A DNA stretch of 8,855 nucleotides from an uncultured Clostridia bacterium (GTDB lineage Bacteria; Bacillota; Clostridia; Christensenellales; Pumilibacteraceae): assembly GCA_934277845.1 (NCBI GenBank), contig CAKQVV010000066.1, positions 1-8,855 on the forward strand. The letters are read 5' to 3'. This document shows positions 1 to 7,287 of the stretch, one piece after another. Both the position numbers and the translations under genes were made by a program. A model generated the notes under the pieces. It made no database searches and was not told where the DNA came from. It worked only from the letters and a program-made list of their open reading frames with translations. Numbering within the stretch: position 1 is the first letter of the stretch; each line of letters starts with the position of its first letter.

Positions 1-1
1 C

Positions 2-361
2 GAGTTGTTGTCCGACGGCACGGTCGAAAAATTGTGTAATAAAATTGCCGCGTGCGGTATTCCGTACGGATTCGGCGGAATAGCCGGACTCGGACAAGGG
101 ATGCTGCCTGCCGAGAAAATACTGATCGAACATTATAGGCTGGGTTCTACGCGCGTGATACTGTCGAGGAGTTTTTGCGATGCAGACAAAATAGGCGATA
201 TTACCGGTATCGACAACGTTTTCAGGAACAATTTATCCGCATTGAGATCGTTTGAAACAAACGTGTCTAAAATGACCGATGACGAATATGTTGCAAATCA
301 CGAAGAAATAGCGGACATCGTGGCGAGTATAGTGAAGGCAAAAAAGGAATCTTTGTTATGA
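2..361 (+). CDS. C-terminal fragment of unrecognised protein (5' end outside window)
   Basis: The frame is open to the left edge, so only about the last 119 residues are seen; the TTG at position 5 is not a convincing start. I do not recognise the family. The most patterned part (nt 71-115) reads FGGIAGLGQGMLPAE, followed by EHYRLGS and VILSRSFC. Gly-rich loops after a hydrophobic strand, with several spaced Gly and an Arg-Leu-Gly-Ser turn, would fit the closing strands of a phosphate-binding TIM-barrel-like enzyme, but that is a guess. The last 40 or so residues are charged and helical, with no membrane segment. The stop overlaps the start of the PLP decarboxylase by four bases (ATGA), so the two are probably translationally coupled and may act in one pathway. 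That it is a real gene is well supported; its function is not. Confidence 0.7.
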   Translation, partial: ELLSDGTVEKLCNKIAACGIPYGFGGIAGLGQGMLPAEKILIEHYRLGSTRVILSRSFCDADKIGDITGIDNVFRNNLSALRSFETNVSKMTDDEYVANHEEIADIVASIVKAKKESLL

Positions 362-1575
362 TTTTAAATTATGAAAAATTAAATGAGATGGCAACTTCAT
401 ACGGTGACGCGTTTTACCTTCTGGATACCGAACAGTTCAGAAAGAATTATCATGAACTGAAAGCCGCATTTACTGAAATCTATCCGAATTTTAACATTGC
501 GTATTCTTATAAAACCAACTATACGCCGGCGTTGTGCAAAATAGTCAACGAAGAGGGCGGTTTTGCGGAAGTCGTATCGGATATGGAAGTCGAAATTGCG
601 TTGAAATCCGGCGTAAGTCCCGACAAAATTATATGGAACGGACCGTATAAAAATTCAAAAGTAGTCGGCAAAGTGTTGCTTGACGGAGGCTCGGTAAATA
701 TCGATTCGGTTTACGAACTGAGCAATATCGAAGAATTGGCACGAAAAAATCCCGATAAAACGCTGAATATCGGTTTGAGATGTAATTTCGACGTGAACGA
801 CGGCGTGACTTCGCGTTTCGGTCTTGACGTCGAATCGGAAGATTTCAAAACTGCACTGTCTGTATTCGATCGTCACAAAAATTTGAAACTGATTTGTTTA
901 CAGTGTCATTTCGCTACGCGCAATCTGAAAACGTGGAAACCGCGCGCGCAGGGCATGATAAAACTTATCGACGAATTGAGGATCGTTCCCGAAAGAATCG
1001 ATCTCGGCGGCGGACTTTTCGGGAAAATGGCTGATTCGTTAAAAAAGCAGTTCGATTCCGAAATCCCCACCTATTCGCAATACGTAAACGAGATCGCACC
1101 GTTATTTAAAGAACGTTTCGGGCATCTCGACAATCCGCCGACTTTAATCGTCGAGCCGGGAAGCGCGCTGGTAGGCGATTGTATGAAATTTGCCGCCCGC
1201 GTAGTCAGCATTAAGTCGGTTCGAGGAAAGAGTATTGCTACGCTTTTGGGAAGCATATACAATATCAACCCGACGTTGAACAAAAAGAATCCGCCGCTTG
1301 AAGTGTATTCCGATGCGACGGAAAGAAAAACATATAAAGATCTCGATTTCGGCGGCTTTACTTGTATAGAATCCGATTATTTGTATCGTCATTACGACGG
1401 AGAACTTGCGGTTGGAGATTTTGTGGTGTTTGGGAACGTAGGTTCGTATTCCGTCGTGCTGAAACCGCCGTTTATTTTGCCGAATTTTGCCGTGCTTGAT
1501 ATATGTGACGGCGATTGCAAAGTGATCAAGCGTCGCGAAAATTTCGACGATTTGTTCCACACGTTTGTATTTTGA
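358..1575 (+). CDS. PLP-dependent decarboxylase, diaminopimelate/ornithine decarboxylase (LysA-like) fold
   Basis: A 405-residue fold-type III PLP enzyme, close to the usual DapDC length of about 400-420. An N-terminal alanine-racemase-like barrel carries the cofactor lysine K52 in YSYKTN (family form YAxKAN), H184 in the ring-stacking position (CHFATRN in place of HIGSQ), the glycine loop DLGGG at 215-219 and EPGS at 266-269. The C-terminal beta domain has the catalytic cysteine region C336-I-E-S-D340 and a GSYS motif at 362-365 (family GAYS). Such enzymes decarboxylate amino acids in the cytoplasm, usually as dimers with shared active sites. The usual EPGR arginine is Ser269, and the HIGSQ segment is rewritten, so the substrate may not be meso-diaminopimelate. 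The ATG overlaps the preceding stop, with AAGGA at 344-348 in front. Its place in a glycan operon suggests an amine-forming step for a decoration rather than housekeeping lysine synthesis; that role is inferred. Confidence 0.88.
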   Translation: MILNYEKLNEMATSYGDAFYLLDTEQFRKNYHELKAAFTEIYPNFNIAYSYKTNYTPALCKIVNEEGGFAEVVSDMEVEIALKSGVSPDKIIWNGPYKNSKVVGKVLLDGGSVNIDSVYELSNIEELARKNPDKTLNIGLRCNFDVNDGVTSRFGLDVESEDFKTALSVFDRHKNLKLICLQCHFATRNLKTWKPRAQGMIKLIDELRIVPERIDLGGGLFGKMADSLKKQFDSEIPTYSQYVNEIAPLFKERFGHLDNPPTLIVEPGSALVGDCMKFAARVVSIKSVRGKSIATLLGSIYNINPTLNKKNPPLEVYSDATERKTYKDLDFGGFTCIESDYLYRHYDGELAVGDFVVFGNVGSYSVVLKPPFILPNFAVLDICDGDCKVIKRRENFDDLFHTFVF

Positions 1576-1580
1576 GAGGA
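1574..1580 (+). promoter_or_regulatory. Ribosome binding site fixing the start of the sugar-phosphate transferase
   Basis: GAGAGGA overlaps the last bases of the decarboxylase stop and lies 3 nt before the ATG at 1584. The same reading frame is open upstream to a TTG at 1515 inside the decarboxylase, but that start would add 23 residues unlike the family and has no ribosome site. The ATG puts the basic Arg/Lys cluster and membrane helix at the N-terminus, as the family expects. Confidence 0.6.
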
Positions 1581-1583
1581 ATA

Positions 1584-2336
1584 ATGAACAGATTTTTGAA
1601 AAGAAGTTTTGATATTATTTCGTCGTTTTTGGGACTTATAATATTGTCGCCGTTGTTTCTGATAGTTGCGATAGCGATAAAAATCGACTCGAAAGGACCG
1701 GTCTTTTTCAAACAGGAACGCAGGACCAAAAACGGAAAAGTATTCAAAATGTATAAATTCCGTTCTATGGTTGTTGATGCGGAGAAAACCGGTGCGGGGT
1801 TGTTCAATTACGAAAACGATCCCAGAGTTACGAAGGCCGGCAGATTTTTGCGAAACACCAGCATAGACGAATTGCCGCAGCTTATAAACGTTCTTAAAGG
1901 CGATTTATCGGTTGTAGGTCCCAGACCGTGCGTCAAATACGAACTCGGCGATTACGACACGTTGAATTCAAAGTATAAAAAAAGATTTACCGTCCGTGCG
2001 GGAATTACCGGTCTTGCACAGGCAAAGGGCAGGAACGAAAACTCGTGGGATGAAAAGGTCACTCTCGATAACGAATATATAGATAAATTCAAAAAGCAAG
2101 GCGTATGGCTTGACATTAAAATTTTATTCTGGACAGTAGCAAGTGTGTTCAAACACAAAGATATTTACGAAGAAAAAGATGCTGCGCTCGATGATGTTAC
2201 CGCCGCCGCGCTTGCGGAAGAAGAAATAATAAGGATAGCACATTTACCCGATGACGAAAGCACGAAGTCAAAAACCTCGGAAAATGATAATTTATCGGCA
2301 AATAACGACAAGGCGAATGAAACGGAGGATAATTAA
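1584..2336 (+). CDS. Undecaprenyl-phosphate sugar-1-phosphate transferase (bacterial sugar transferase, short monotopic PGT type)
   Basis: This 250-residue initiating enzyme transfers a sugar 1-phosphate from a UDP-sugar to undecaprenyl phosphate on the cytoplasmic membrane face. Near the N-terminus NRFLKRSFD is followed by one hydrophobic segment (about 10-32) holding a Ser-Pro break (S22-P23), as in the re-entrant helix of PglC-type enzymes. Further motifs are GPVFFKQERR (38-47), KFRSM (58-62), the catalytic pair D95-E96 in SIDELPQ, VGPRP (111-115) and RAGITGLAQ (138-146). The long-form four-helix N-terminal region of WbaP/WcaJ is absent. The conserved core ends near residue 195. The last 55 residues are an extra acidic tail, first Ala/Glu-rich then low-complexity Asn/Asp/Glu/Lys/Ser, and appear soluble. 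The sugar (hexose or N-acetylhexosamine) cannot be read from the sequence. The stop directly abuts the next start. Confidence 0.93.
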   Translation: MNRFLKRSFDIISSFLGLIILSPLFLIVAIAIKIDSKGPVFFKQERRTKNGKVFKMYKFRSMVVDAEKTGAGLFNYENDPRVTKAGRFLRNTSIDELPQLINVLKGDLSVVGPRPCVKYELGDYDTLNSKYKKRFTVRAGITGLAQAKGRNENSWDEKVTLDNEYIDKFKKQGVWLDIKILFWTVASVFKHKDIYEEKDAALDDVTAAALAEEEIIRIAHLPDDESTKSKTSENDNLSANNDKANETEDN

Positions 2337-3263
2337 ATGAATACCGATGTGAATAACAGATATATCTGGCTCGGCGGAGAAATAGTACACTTGCCCGATG
2401 CGAAAATAAACGTTTTGTCGCCTACTTCGCAATTCGGGTTAAACGTATTTGAAGGAATACCGGGATACTGGAACGAAGACGAAAAACAACTTTACGTATT
2501 CAGACTCGAAGATCATTATAAAAGACTTATGAAGTCGGCAAAGTTGTTGCAAATCGACTGCCCCTATACCGTTGACGAACTTAAAAACGCGCTTATAAGC
2601 GTGGTAAAAGCAAACGATTACAGAGAAAATATTTCCGTGCGTCAGACGCTTTTCGTCGACGGATTCGGTTCTTGGGGATCCTCTGATCCGGTAAATATGT
2701 TCGTTGCGCCCGTACCGAAGGGCGGAATGAGCAAAGAATATAACCGCAAGGGCTTGAATTGCTGCATTACTTCGTGGAGAAGGATCGGCGAAACCAATTT
2801 GGCCCCGCGTATCAAATGCGGAGCAAACTATATCAACAGCAGAGCCGGACAGCGCGAAGCGTTGAGAGACGGTTACGATACCTGTATCTTTCTTAACGAA
2901 TTCGGCAAAATCGCGGAAGGTCCCGGATCGTGCTTTTTTATGGTAAAAGACGGGAAACTCGTTACGCCGCTTCTCACCGACGGAGTACTTGAGAGTATTA
3001 CGCGCGATACTGTAATAAAACTCGCGAAACGTTCCGGGATAGAAGTAGAGGAGCGTTCGATCGATCGCACCGAGTTGTACGCTGCCGACGAAGCGTGTTT
3101 GTGCGGATCAGCAATGGAAGTGACGCCCGTGTTGTCGGTGGACAAGTACGAGGTCGGGAACGGCGAAACCGGTAAAATAACCGACTCTATACATAAATGT
3201 TATCTCGACGCGGCAAAAGGTAAGATCGCGGAACTCCGCGACTGGGTTACCGGAATATATTGA
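2337..3263 (+). CDS. Class IV PLP aminotransferase, branched-chain aminotransferase (IlvE)-like
   Basis: A 308-residue fold-type IV PLP enzyme of normal length for IlvE. K160 in PRIKCGANYINS is the Schiff-base lysine. E194 in IAEGPGS is the glutamate that contacts the cofactor ring nitrogen. LESITRD (218-224), EERSIDRTELY (238-248) and ADEACLCGSAMEVTPV (250-265) are the usual C-terminal signatures, and FEGIPGY (38-44) matches the N-terminal FEGIRxY. Family members move an amino group between 2-oxo acids and glutamate or a similar donor, in the cytosol. The Arg of FEGIR is Pro here, the conserved Asn of GxGxN is Cys198, and GTAxE is GSAME, so a substrate other than Leu/Ile/Val is plausible. 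The start is supported by GGAGGA at 2324-2329, and the ATG follows the previous stop with no gap. Its position between the priming transferase and a glycosyltransferase suggests a role in making a glycan building block, not general branched-chain metabolism; that is inference. Confidence 0.9.
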   Translation: MNTDVNNRYIWLGGEIVHLPDAKINVLSPTSQFGLNVFEGIPGYWNEDEKQLYVFRLEDHYKRLMKSAKLLQIDCPYTVDELKNALISVVKANDYRENISVRQTLFVDGFGSWGSSDPVNMFVAPVPKGGMSKEYNRKGLNCCITSWRRIGETNLAPRIKCGANYINSRAGQREALRDGYDTCIFLNEFGKIAEGPGSCFFMVKDGKLVTPLLTDGVLESITRDTVIKLAKRSGIEVEERSIDRTELYAADEACLCGSAMEVTPVLSVDKYEVGNGETGKITDSIHKCYLDAAKGKIAELRDWVTGIY

Positions 3264-3267
3264 GGTG
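3262..3267 (+). promoter_or_regulatory. Ribosome binding site supporting a TTG start at 3272
   Basis: GAGGTG spans the aminotransferase stop codon. From its GAGG core there are 6 nt to an in-frame TTG at 3272, giving the protein start MKTDYPKFSVLFTVY. An alternative TTG at 3260 would add four residues and would put this site inside the gene, with only a weak GGA in front. No ATG lies between the stop and the first conserved strand. Confidence 0.5.
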
Positions 3268-3271
3268 TGAA

Positions 3272-4129
3272 TTGAAAACCGATTATCCGAAATTTTCAGT
3301 ATTATTTACCGTATATTTCAAAGAAAAGGCGGAATTTTTCAGACAAAGTCTTGAAAGTATACGCAACCAGACCGTGAAAGCGACAGAGTGGATTATCGTC
3401 AAAGACGGTCCGCTGACACCCGAACTCGACGCATTGATCGACGAGTATTGCGCTTACGACGATTTGAATATCAAAGTCGTCGCCCTTGAAAAGAACATGG
3501 GCAGCGGACCAGCACTTGCAAAAGGCATAGAATCGTGCGAATACGAGTTGATTGCCAAAATGGACAGCGACGATATTGCCGCGCCGAACAGATTTGAATT
3601 GCAGCTTAACGAGTTTATGCAGGATCCGGAACTCGACGTTTGCGGAGGACAAATCGAGGAGTTTGAAACTTCGATCGAACAACCGATTGCGAAAAGAATA
3701 GTTCCTATTGCGCACGATGATATTTATAATTATTTTAAGTGTCGAAACGGAATAAATCACATGACGGTAATGTATAAAAAATCCGAAGTTCTTGCGGTAG
3801 GTAATTATGACGATGCTCCGCTTATGGAAGATTACATGTTATTCGCAAAATTGTTGCAGCACGGGGCAAAATTCAGGAACGTCGACGCGATTCTTTGTTA
3901 TGCGAGAACGGACAGAACGATGGTTGCTCGTCGCGGCGGATTGAAGAATTATAAATATTATAAAAATGCGAAGAAAAGGATTTACAAATCCGGTTTTATC
4001 AACTACTGGCAATATAAAAAAATGAACATAATACAGTTTATTGTTTCGATAATGCCGAGCGGGCTGAGAAAATTCGTATATTTCAATCTGGCACATAAAA
4101 AAGTAAAAGCAAACGATAAGGAAAAGTAA
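3272..4129 (+). CDS. Family 2 glycosyltransferase (GT-A fold, AmsE-like)
   Basis: About 285 residues from the TTG at 3272 (289 from the less likely TTG at 3260). The GT-A domain begins with the strand FSVLFTVYFKEK (8-19), then WIIVKDGP (40-47), which forms part of the nucleotide site. KMDSDD at 96-101 contains the metal-binding Asp motif, and the family's late acidic pair is E186-D187 in PLMEDYMLFAKLL. The segment NHMTVMYKK ahead of it also matches the AmsE-like group of exopolysaccharide transferases. The enzyme should add one sugar from an NDP-sugar to the lipid-linked oligosaccharide at the inner membrane face; donor and linkage cannot be read. The basic, partly hydrophobic C-terminus (from about residue 220, with NIIQFIVSIM) could give peripheral membrane attachment. 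It starts 8 nt after the aminotransferase and ends 1 nt before licD. Confidence 0.92.
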   Translation: MKTDYPKFSVLFTVYFKEKAEFFRQSLESIRNQTVKATEWIIVKDGPLTPELDALIDEYCAYDDLNIKVVALEKNMGSGPALAKGIESCEYELIAKMDSDDIAAPNRFELQLNEFMQDPELDVCGGQIEEFETSIEQPIAKRIVPIAHDDIYNYFKCRNGINHMTVMYKKSEVLAVGNYDDAPLMEDYMLFAKLLQHGAKFRNVDAILCYARTDRTMVARRGGLKNYKYYKNAKKRIYKSGFINYWQYKKMNIIQFIVSIMPSGLRKFVYFNLAHKKVKANDKEK

Positions 4130-4130
4130 T

Positions 4131-4955
4131 ATGCCGACTCCGATCGATCTCGAAGAATTAAAAAAAATAGAACTCAATCTTATGGTCGAAATCGATAAGA
4201 TTTGCCGTGAAAACGGATTCCGTTATTCTCTCGGGGGCGGCTCGCTTTTGGGAGCGGTCCGTCATAAAGGTTTTATTCCGTGGGACGACGATATGGACAT
4301 CATGATGCCGCGTCCGGACTACAACGCGCTTATCGAGTATTGCCTGACGCATGACGTGCCGTTCGGCATCAAGTGCTGGGAAAACGATCGCAGCTATATC
4401 GATCTATCGGCCAAAGTGTACGATAAACGAACGATACAGGATTATGAGAATATTTACGATAATACCGGGGACACGCTTGGTGTCAGTATCGATATTTTTC
4501 CGGTAGAGGGACTTGGCAACACTTATAAAAAAGCATTAAAGGCGTATAATTCGACGAAGTTCAAACGTAGTTTATTGATAGCGGCACAATGGGAAAGATT
4601 TTTCCGTTCAAAAACCAGACCGTGGTATGTCGAGCCGATCCGTTTCGCATTTTTTATAATGAGTCGTTTCGTAAACAAACAAAAAACGTTTGAAAAAATA
4701 CTGAAAAAATACGAAAAGATCGATTTCAATTCCTCGAAATATGCGGCAGCGGTCGGCGGTGCGTACGGAACGAAAGAAGTTCTGCCTTCCGACGTTTTTG
4801 CGCAAACAGAAGAAATGCAATTCGAGGACAAGTTGTTTATGGGAATAACGGCTTACGACGAATATATGGGCAGTATTTACGGTGATTATATGAAGTTGCC
4901 GCCCGAAGAAAAACGAGTATCGCATCACGATTTCAAAGCGTACTACAAGGATTAA
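4131..4955 (+). CDS. licD: LicD-family phosphotransferase (phospho-alcohol transfer to glycan)
   Basis: This 274-residue protein has the defining LicD signature near its N-terminus: YSLGGGSLLGAVRHKGFIP (32-50) and WDDDMDIMMPR (51-61), whose Asp residues resemble the metal/nucleotide site of nucleotidyltransferase folds. It also has VSIDIFPVEGL (118-128) and a late MKLPPEEKR segment about 15 residues before the end. LicD proteins transfer phosphocholine from CDP-choline in Haemophilus and pneumococcus. The wider family, including fukutin and FKRP, transfers ribitol phosphate from CDP-ribitol. No choline kinase or choline uptake gene (LicA/LicB type) is in the window, but an IspD/TarI-like cytidylyltransferase is, three genes downstream, so a CDP-polyol or similar donor is more likely than CDP-choline. 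No signal peptide is seen and it probably acts in the cytoplasm on lipid-linked intermediates. AAGGA at 4118-4122 precedes the ATG. Confidence 0.93.
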   Translation: MPTPIDLEELKKIELNLMVEIDKICRENGFRYSLGGGSLLGAVRHKGFIPWDDDMDIMMPRPDYNALIEYCLTHDVPFGIKCWENDRSYIDLSAKVYDKRTIQDYENIYDNTGDTLGVSIDIFPVEGLGNTYKKALKAYNSTKFKRSLLIAAQWERFFRSKTRPWYVEPIRFAFFIMSRFVNKQKTFEKILKKYEKIDFNSSKYAAAVGGAYGTKEVLPSDVFAQTEEMQFEDKLFMGITAYDEYMGSIYGDYMKLPPEEKRVSHHDFKAYYKD

Positions 4956-4969
4956 AAGGTTTATCGTAA

Positions 4970-5890
4970 ATGGATAGAGTCGCAATTTTAATAAGCACTT
5001 ATAACGGCGAAAAATATCTGCAACCTCAGCTCGATTCGTTGATCGCGCAGACGGGGATAGAAACGACGATTTTTGCGCGTGACGACGGTTCGACTGACGG
5101 CACGAAAGATATTCTTGCCGAATACGCCCGGAATTACGATAATTTTCATTACGAACTTGCCGAAAACGTCGGCGTGGGCAACGCATTTATGAAAATGATC
5201 TATTCCGTTCCAACCGATTTCGATTACTACTCTTTGGCAGATCAGGACGACGTGTGGGAAGAGAATAAGGTTTCGGAAGCGATTGCTTATTTGCGCGAAC
5301 ATAGCGCAATGTTGTATTCGTCAAATCAGGAAAACGTAGACGTGAATTTGACGTCGCTCGGACTGCGTTATGCGACTGATAAAAAAATGCATCTTACGCC
5401 GATTTCCATTGTGTCAAATAATACGGTTGCCGGCTGTACTATGGTTTTCACCAAAGAGTTTCGCAACATAATCGCCGCTCCTAAACACAGGCCGACCGAA
5501 GATCTGCTGCGGAACAGAATACATGACGTATGGTTGGCGTTGGTTGCATCGCTTTACGGCGGCATCGTGTACGACAATCGGTCGTTTATAAAATACCGTC
5601 AGCATGGAAATAACGTCGTTGGTTCGTTCAAACCGAGTTTGGCGAAAAGAATAAAAAGTCGGATTAAGAAATTAAAGGACAAAAAATCTCGTTGCGGAAG
5701 GAGTCGTATCGCTGCGGAAGCGTGCGAGCGTTTTCCCGACAAAACGCAGGACGAACTGATGCGCGCGTGCGCTACCGCAAGCAATTGTAAAAGCAAAAAA
5801 ATAATTCTGAAACATGCAAAAGAACTTCGCGGGTACACCGGCGAAAGCGGTTTTATGTTCAGACTAAAAGTAAAACGCAATCTATTTTAG
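4970..5890 (+). CDS. Family 2 glycosyltransferase (rhamnosyltransferase-like)
   Basis: A 306-residue GT-A enzyme. VAILISTYNGEKYL (4-17) is the classic N-terminal strand, RDDGSTDGT (37-45) the nucleotide-sugar loop, and LADQDDVW (89-96) the metal-binding motif in the form common in RfbF-like rhamnosyltransferases. GCTMVF (155-160), HDVW (185-188) and YRQHGNNVVG (209-218) are typical later motifs of that group. Residues from about 222 to 306 are rich in Lys and Arg and predicted helical, suggesting contact with the membrane surface. It should transfer a deoxyhexose or hexose to the growing undecaprenyl-linked unit; the donor is inferred only from family resemblance. A 14-nt gap with a weak AAGG separates it from licD. 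It is clearly not a recent duplicate of the other family 2 enzyme here: the motifs around the acceptor side differ. Confidence 0.92.
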   Translation: MDRVAILISTYNGEKYLQPQLDSLIAQTGIETTIFARDDGSTDGTKDILAEYARNYDNFHYELAENVGVGNAFMKMIYSVPTDFDYYSLADQDDVWEENKVSEAIAYLREHSAMLYSSNQENVDVNLTSLGLRYATDKKMHLTPISIVSNNTVAGCTMVFTKEFRNIIAAPKHRPTEDLLRNRIHDVWLALVASLYGGIVYDNRSFIKYRQHGNNVVGSFKPSLAKRIKSRIKKLKDKKSRCGRSRIAAEACERFPDKTQDELMRACATASNCKSKKIILKHAKELRGYTGESGFMFRLKVKRNLF

Positions 5891-5907
5891 AAAAAGGAAC
5901 GTCCGGA

Positions 5908-7287
5908 ATGGCGGCATTGTTATTCATAATACTGGCAACGTTTATCGTCGCGGCATATTTGTACGGAAAAAGGGACTTATTGTCACCTTGGTTTTTACTA
6001 TGCCTTATGATATTTGCTACCTATTGCGTCGTGCTTTTAAATTACAAGAACTGGGACGTAAAAATCAACGGCACTTTTATCGTTTATTTGGTTACTGCCA
6101 TCATCGCGTTCGGATCAGGCGCAATACTTGTTGGCAATCCGAAAAAATCGCGGGTCGCGGCTGTCGAAAAATGCAATTTGCCGCTTGCGGAAGAAAAAAA
6201 GAACGTTAAATACCCGGTGAATATTATTATGATAATTTCGGTTCTGGCCGGGTTACTGTATGTTTATAAACTAATCAGCGATGTAGGGTTCACGTCGTTG
6301 GGCGAAACTTTGAGGAAAATATACGATAATATAGTAAAAGAAGACTATTCTCCTGGGTTTATATTCAACCAGATGCTTGAAATAGTCATGGGCTTGGCGT
6401 ATATCAACACGTATCGTTTTTTTATCAGAGTGTATGCACGTAATGACAAAACCAGTATAATGAAATTGCTTGTGCCGGTTTTTATGCTGATGATAATGAT
6501 CGTTATATCTACAGACCGCAATATATTTCTTCGTTATGCGTTCTATCTTATATGTCTGTGGGTGCTGTTTTATCGTGAATATCATAAAGGGAAAAATGTC
6601 AATTTTAAAATAGCCAGACTTGCGGCGATAATGCTCGTTGTCGTTATGGTCGTGTTCTTCGTGTTCGGTAAGTTGAAACAATATCAATCCGGGTTCGTCC
6701 GTATGATCAGCATTTACGCAGGATCCGGAATGTACGATTTTAATTTGTGGATAAAAGATTTCGATCAACCGCTTTTGTACGGTAAGTCAACTTTTTTGAC
6801 GTTTATCAATACGCTCGGAGTGTTTTTGCGTCCGCTCGGGATAAATCTTCAAGGCGTTATGAGCCGCATCGATCCCGAAATTTCATACGTTTCACCCAAC
6901 GGATATTACTATTCGTCTAATATCTACACGGCAATGAAACCATTTGTCGAAGATTTCGGCTATTTCGGAGTTATATTATATCCGTTTATTATGGGCGTGT
7001 TGTTCCAGTGGCTGTTCAAATGTATGAAAAAATCGAGTTGCGGGTACGGTTGGATCGTTTATTGTCAATTACTTTATCCGATATTTTTCTTCCCGATACT
7101 CGAACAATTCTTCCGCAGATTACATCTCGGATTTATCTATGAGTTGTTCTGGGTGTTCGTGCCGTATCAACTTATCTTCGGAAGAAAAAGCAAACGCAAG
7201 TATGTAAAAGAAAAAGCAACGGACGTAAAAAAAGAAACGAGTTCGGATAGCGGCGTAAATCGAGCAAGGAAAGGGGTGAAAGCATGA
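5908..7287 (+). CDS. wzy: Polytopic repeat-unit (O-antigen/capsule) polymerase, Wzy type
   Basis: A 459-residue integral membrane protein with roughly ten to eleven hydrophobic helices (about 2-19, 25-44, 57-75, 103-122, 153-173, 186-201, 207-223, 238-254, 351-370, 382-397, 405-425). One large loop of about 95 residues (255-350) faces the other side, as is usual for Wzy. It contains NIYTAMKPFVEDFGYFG (338-354), which fits the oligosaccharide repeat-unit polymerase family, whose members join exported lipid-linked repeats on the outer membrane face. The tail after residue 425 is strongly basic (KSKRK, KEK, KKE) and probably cytoplasmic. AAGGA at 5894-5898 lies 9 nt before the ATG, after the largest gap in the window (17 nt). 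The last four bases overlap the cytidylyltransferase start. A ligase of the O-antigen type is the main alternative; helix layout and neighbours favour the polymerase. Confidence 0.85.
   Translation: MAALLFIILATFIVAAYLYGKRDLLSPWFLLCLMIFATYCVVLLNYKNWDVKINGTFIVYLVTAIIAFGSGAILVGNPKKSRVAAVEKCNLPLAEEKKNVKYPVNIIMIISVLAGLLYVYKLISDVGFTSLGETLRKIYDNIVKEDYSPGFIFNQMLEIVMGLAYINTYRFFIRVYARNDKTSIMKLLVPVFMLMIMIVISTDRNIFLRYAFYLICLWVLFYREYHKGKNVNFKIARLAAIMLVVVMVVFFVFGKLKQYQSGFVRMISIYAGSGMYDFNLWIKDFDQPLLYGKSTFLTFINTLGVFLRPLGINLQGVMSRIDPEISYVSPNGYYYSSNIYTAMKPFVEDFGYFGVILYPFIMGVLFQWLFKCMKKSSCGYGWIVYCQLLYPIFFFPILEQFFRRLHLGFIYELFWVFVPYQLIFGRKSKRKYVKEKATDVKKETSSDSGVNRARKGVKA

Noticed and set aside
1144..1560. 138-residue minus-strand frame inside the decarboxylase gene
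   Set aside because: Lies wholly under a well-supported + strand gene whose conserved catalytic motifs explain the sequence.
1515..1583. Upstream TTG start for the sugar-phosphate transferase, within the decarboxylase
   Set aside because: It would add 23 residues not seen in the family and has no ribosome site; the ATG at 1584 has GAGAGGA in front.
3056..3067. TCGATCGATCGC, considered as an operator-like palindrome
   Set aside because: It lies inside the aminotransferase gene, is short, and GATC/CGAT words are frequent throughout the window.
4160..4167. Run of eight A residues near the start of licD, considered as a phase-variation or slippage site
   Set aside because: Runs of seven A occur several times in this window, the run encodes normal Leu-Lys-Lys codons, and the frame is intact. 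Eight A is too short to claim phase variation.
4608..5186. 192-residue open frame on the minus strand across the licD/glycosyltransferase junction
   Set aside because: It opposes two clearly coding + strand genes, is rich in Arg/Phe/Tyr as expected of an antisense shadow, and shows no motif or plausible ribosome site.
5891..5907. Largest intergenic gap, examined for a promoter or terminator
   Set aside because: Only 17 nt, explained by the ribosome binding site; no room for -35/-10 boxes or a stem-loop with a T tract.
6271..6768. 165-residue minus-strand frame inside the polymerase gene
   Set aside because: His/Tyr/Asn-rich composition typical of the antisense of a membrane protein gene; no recognisable domain.
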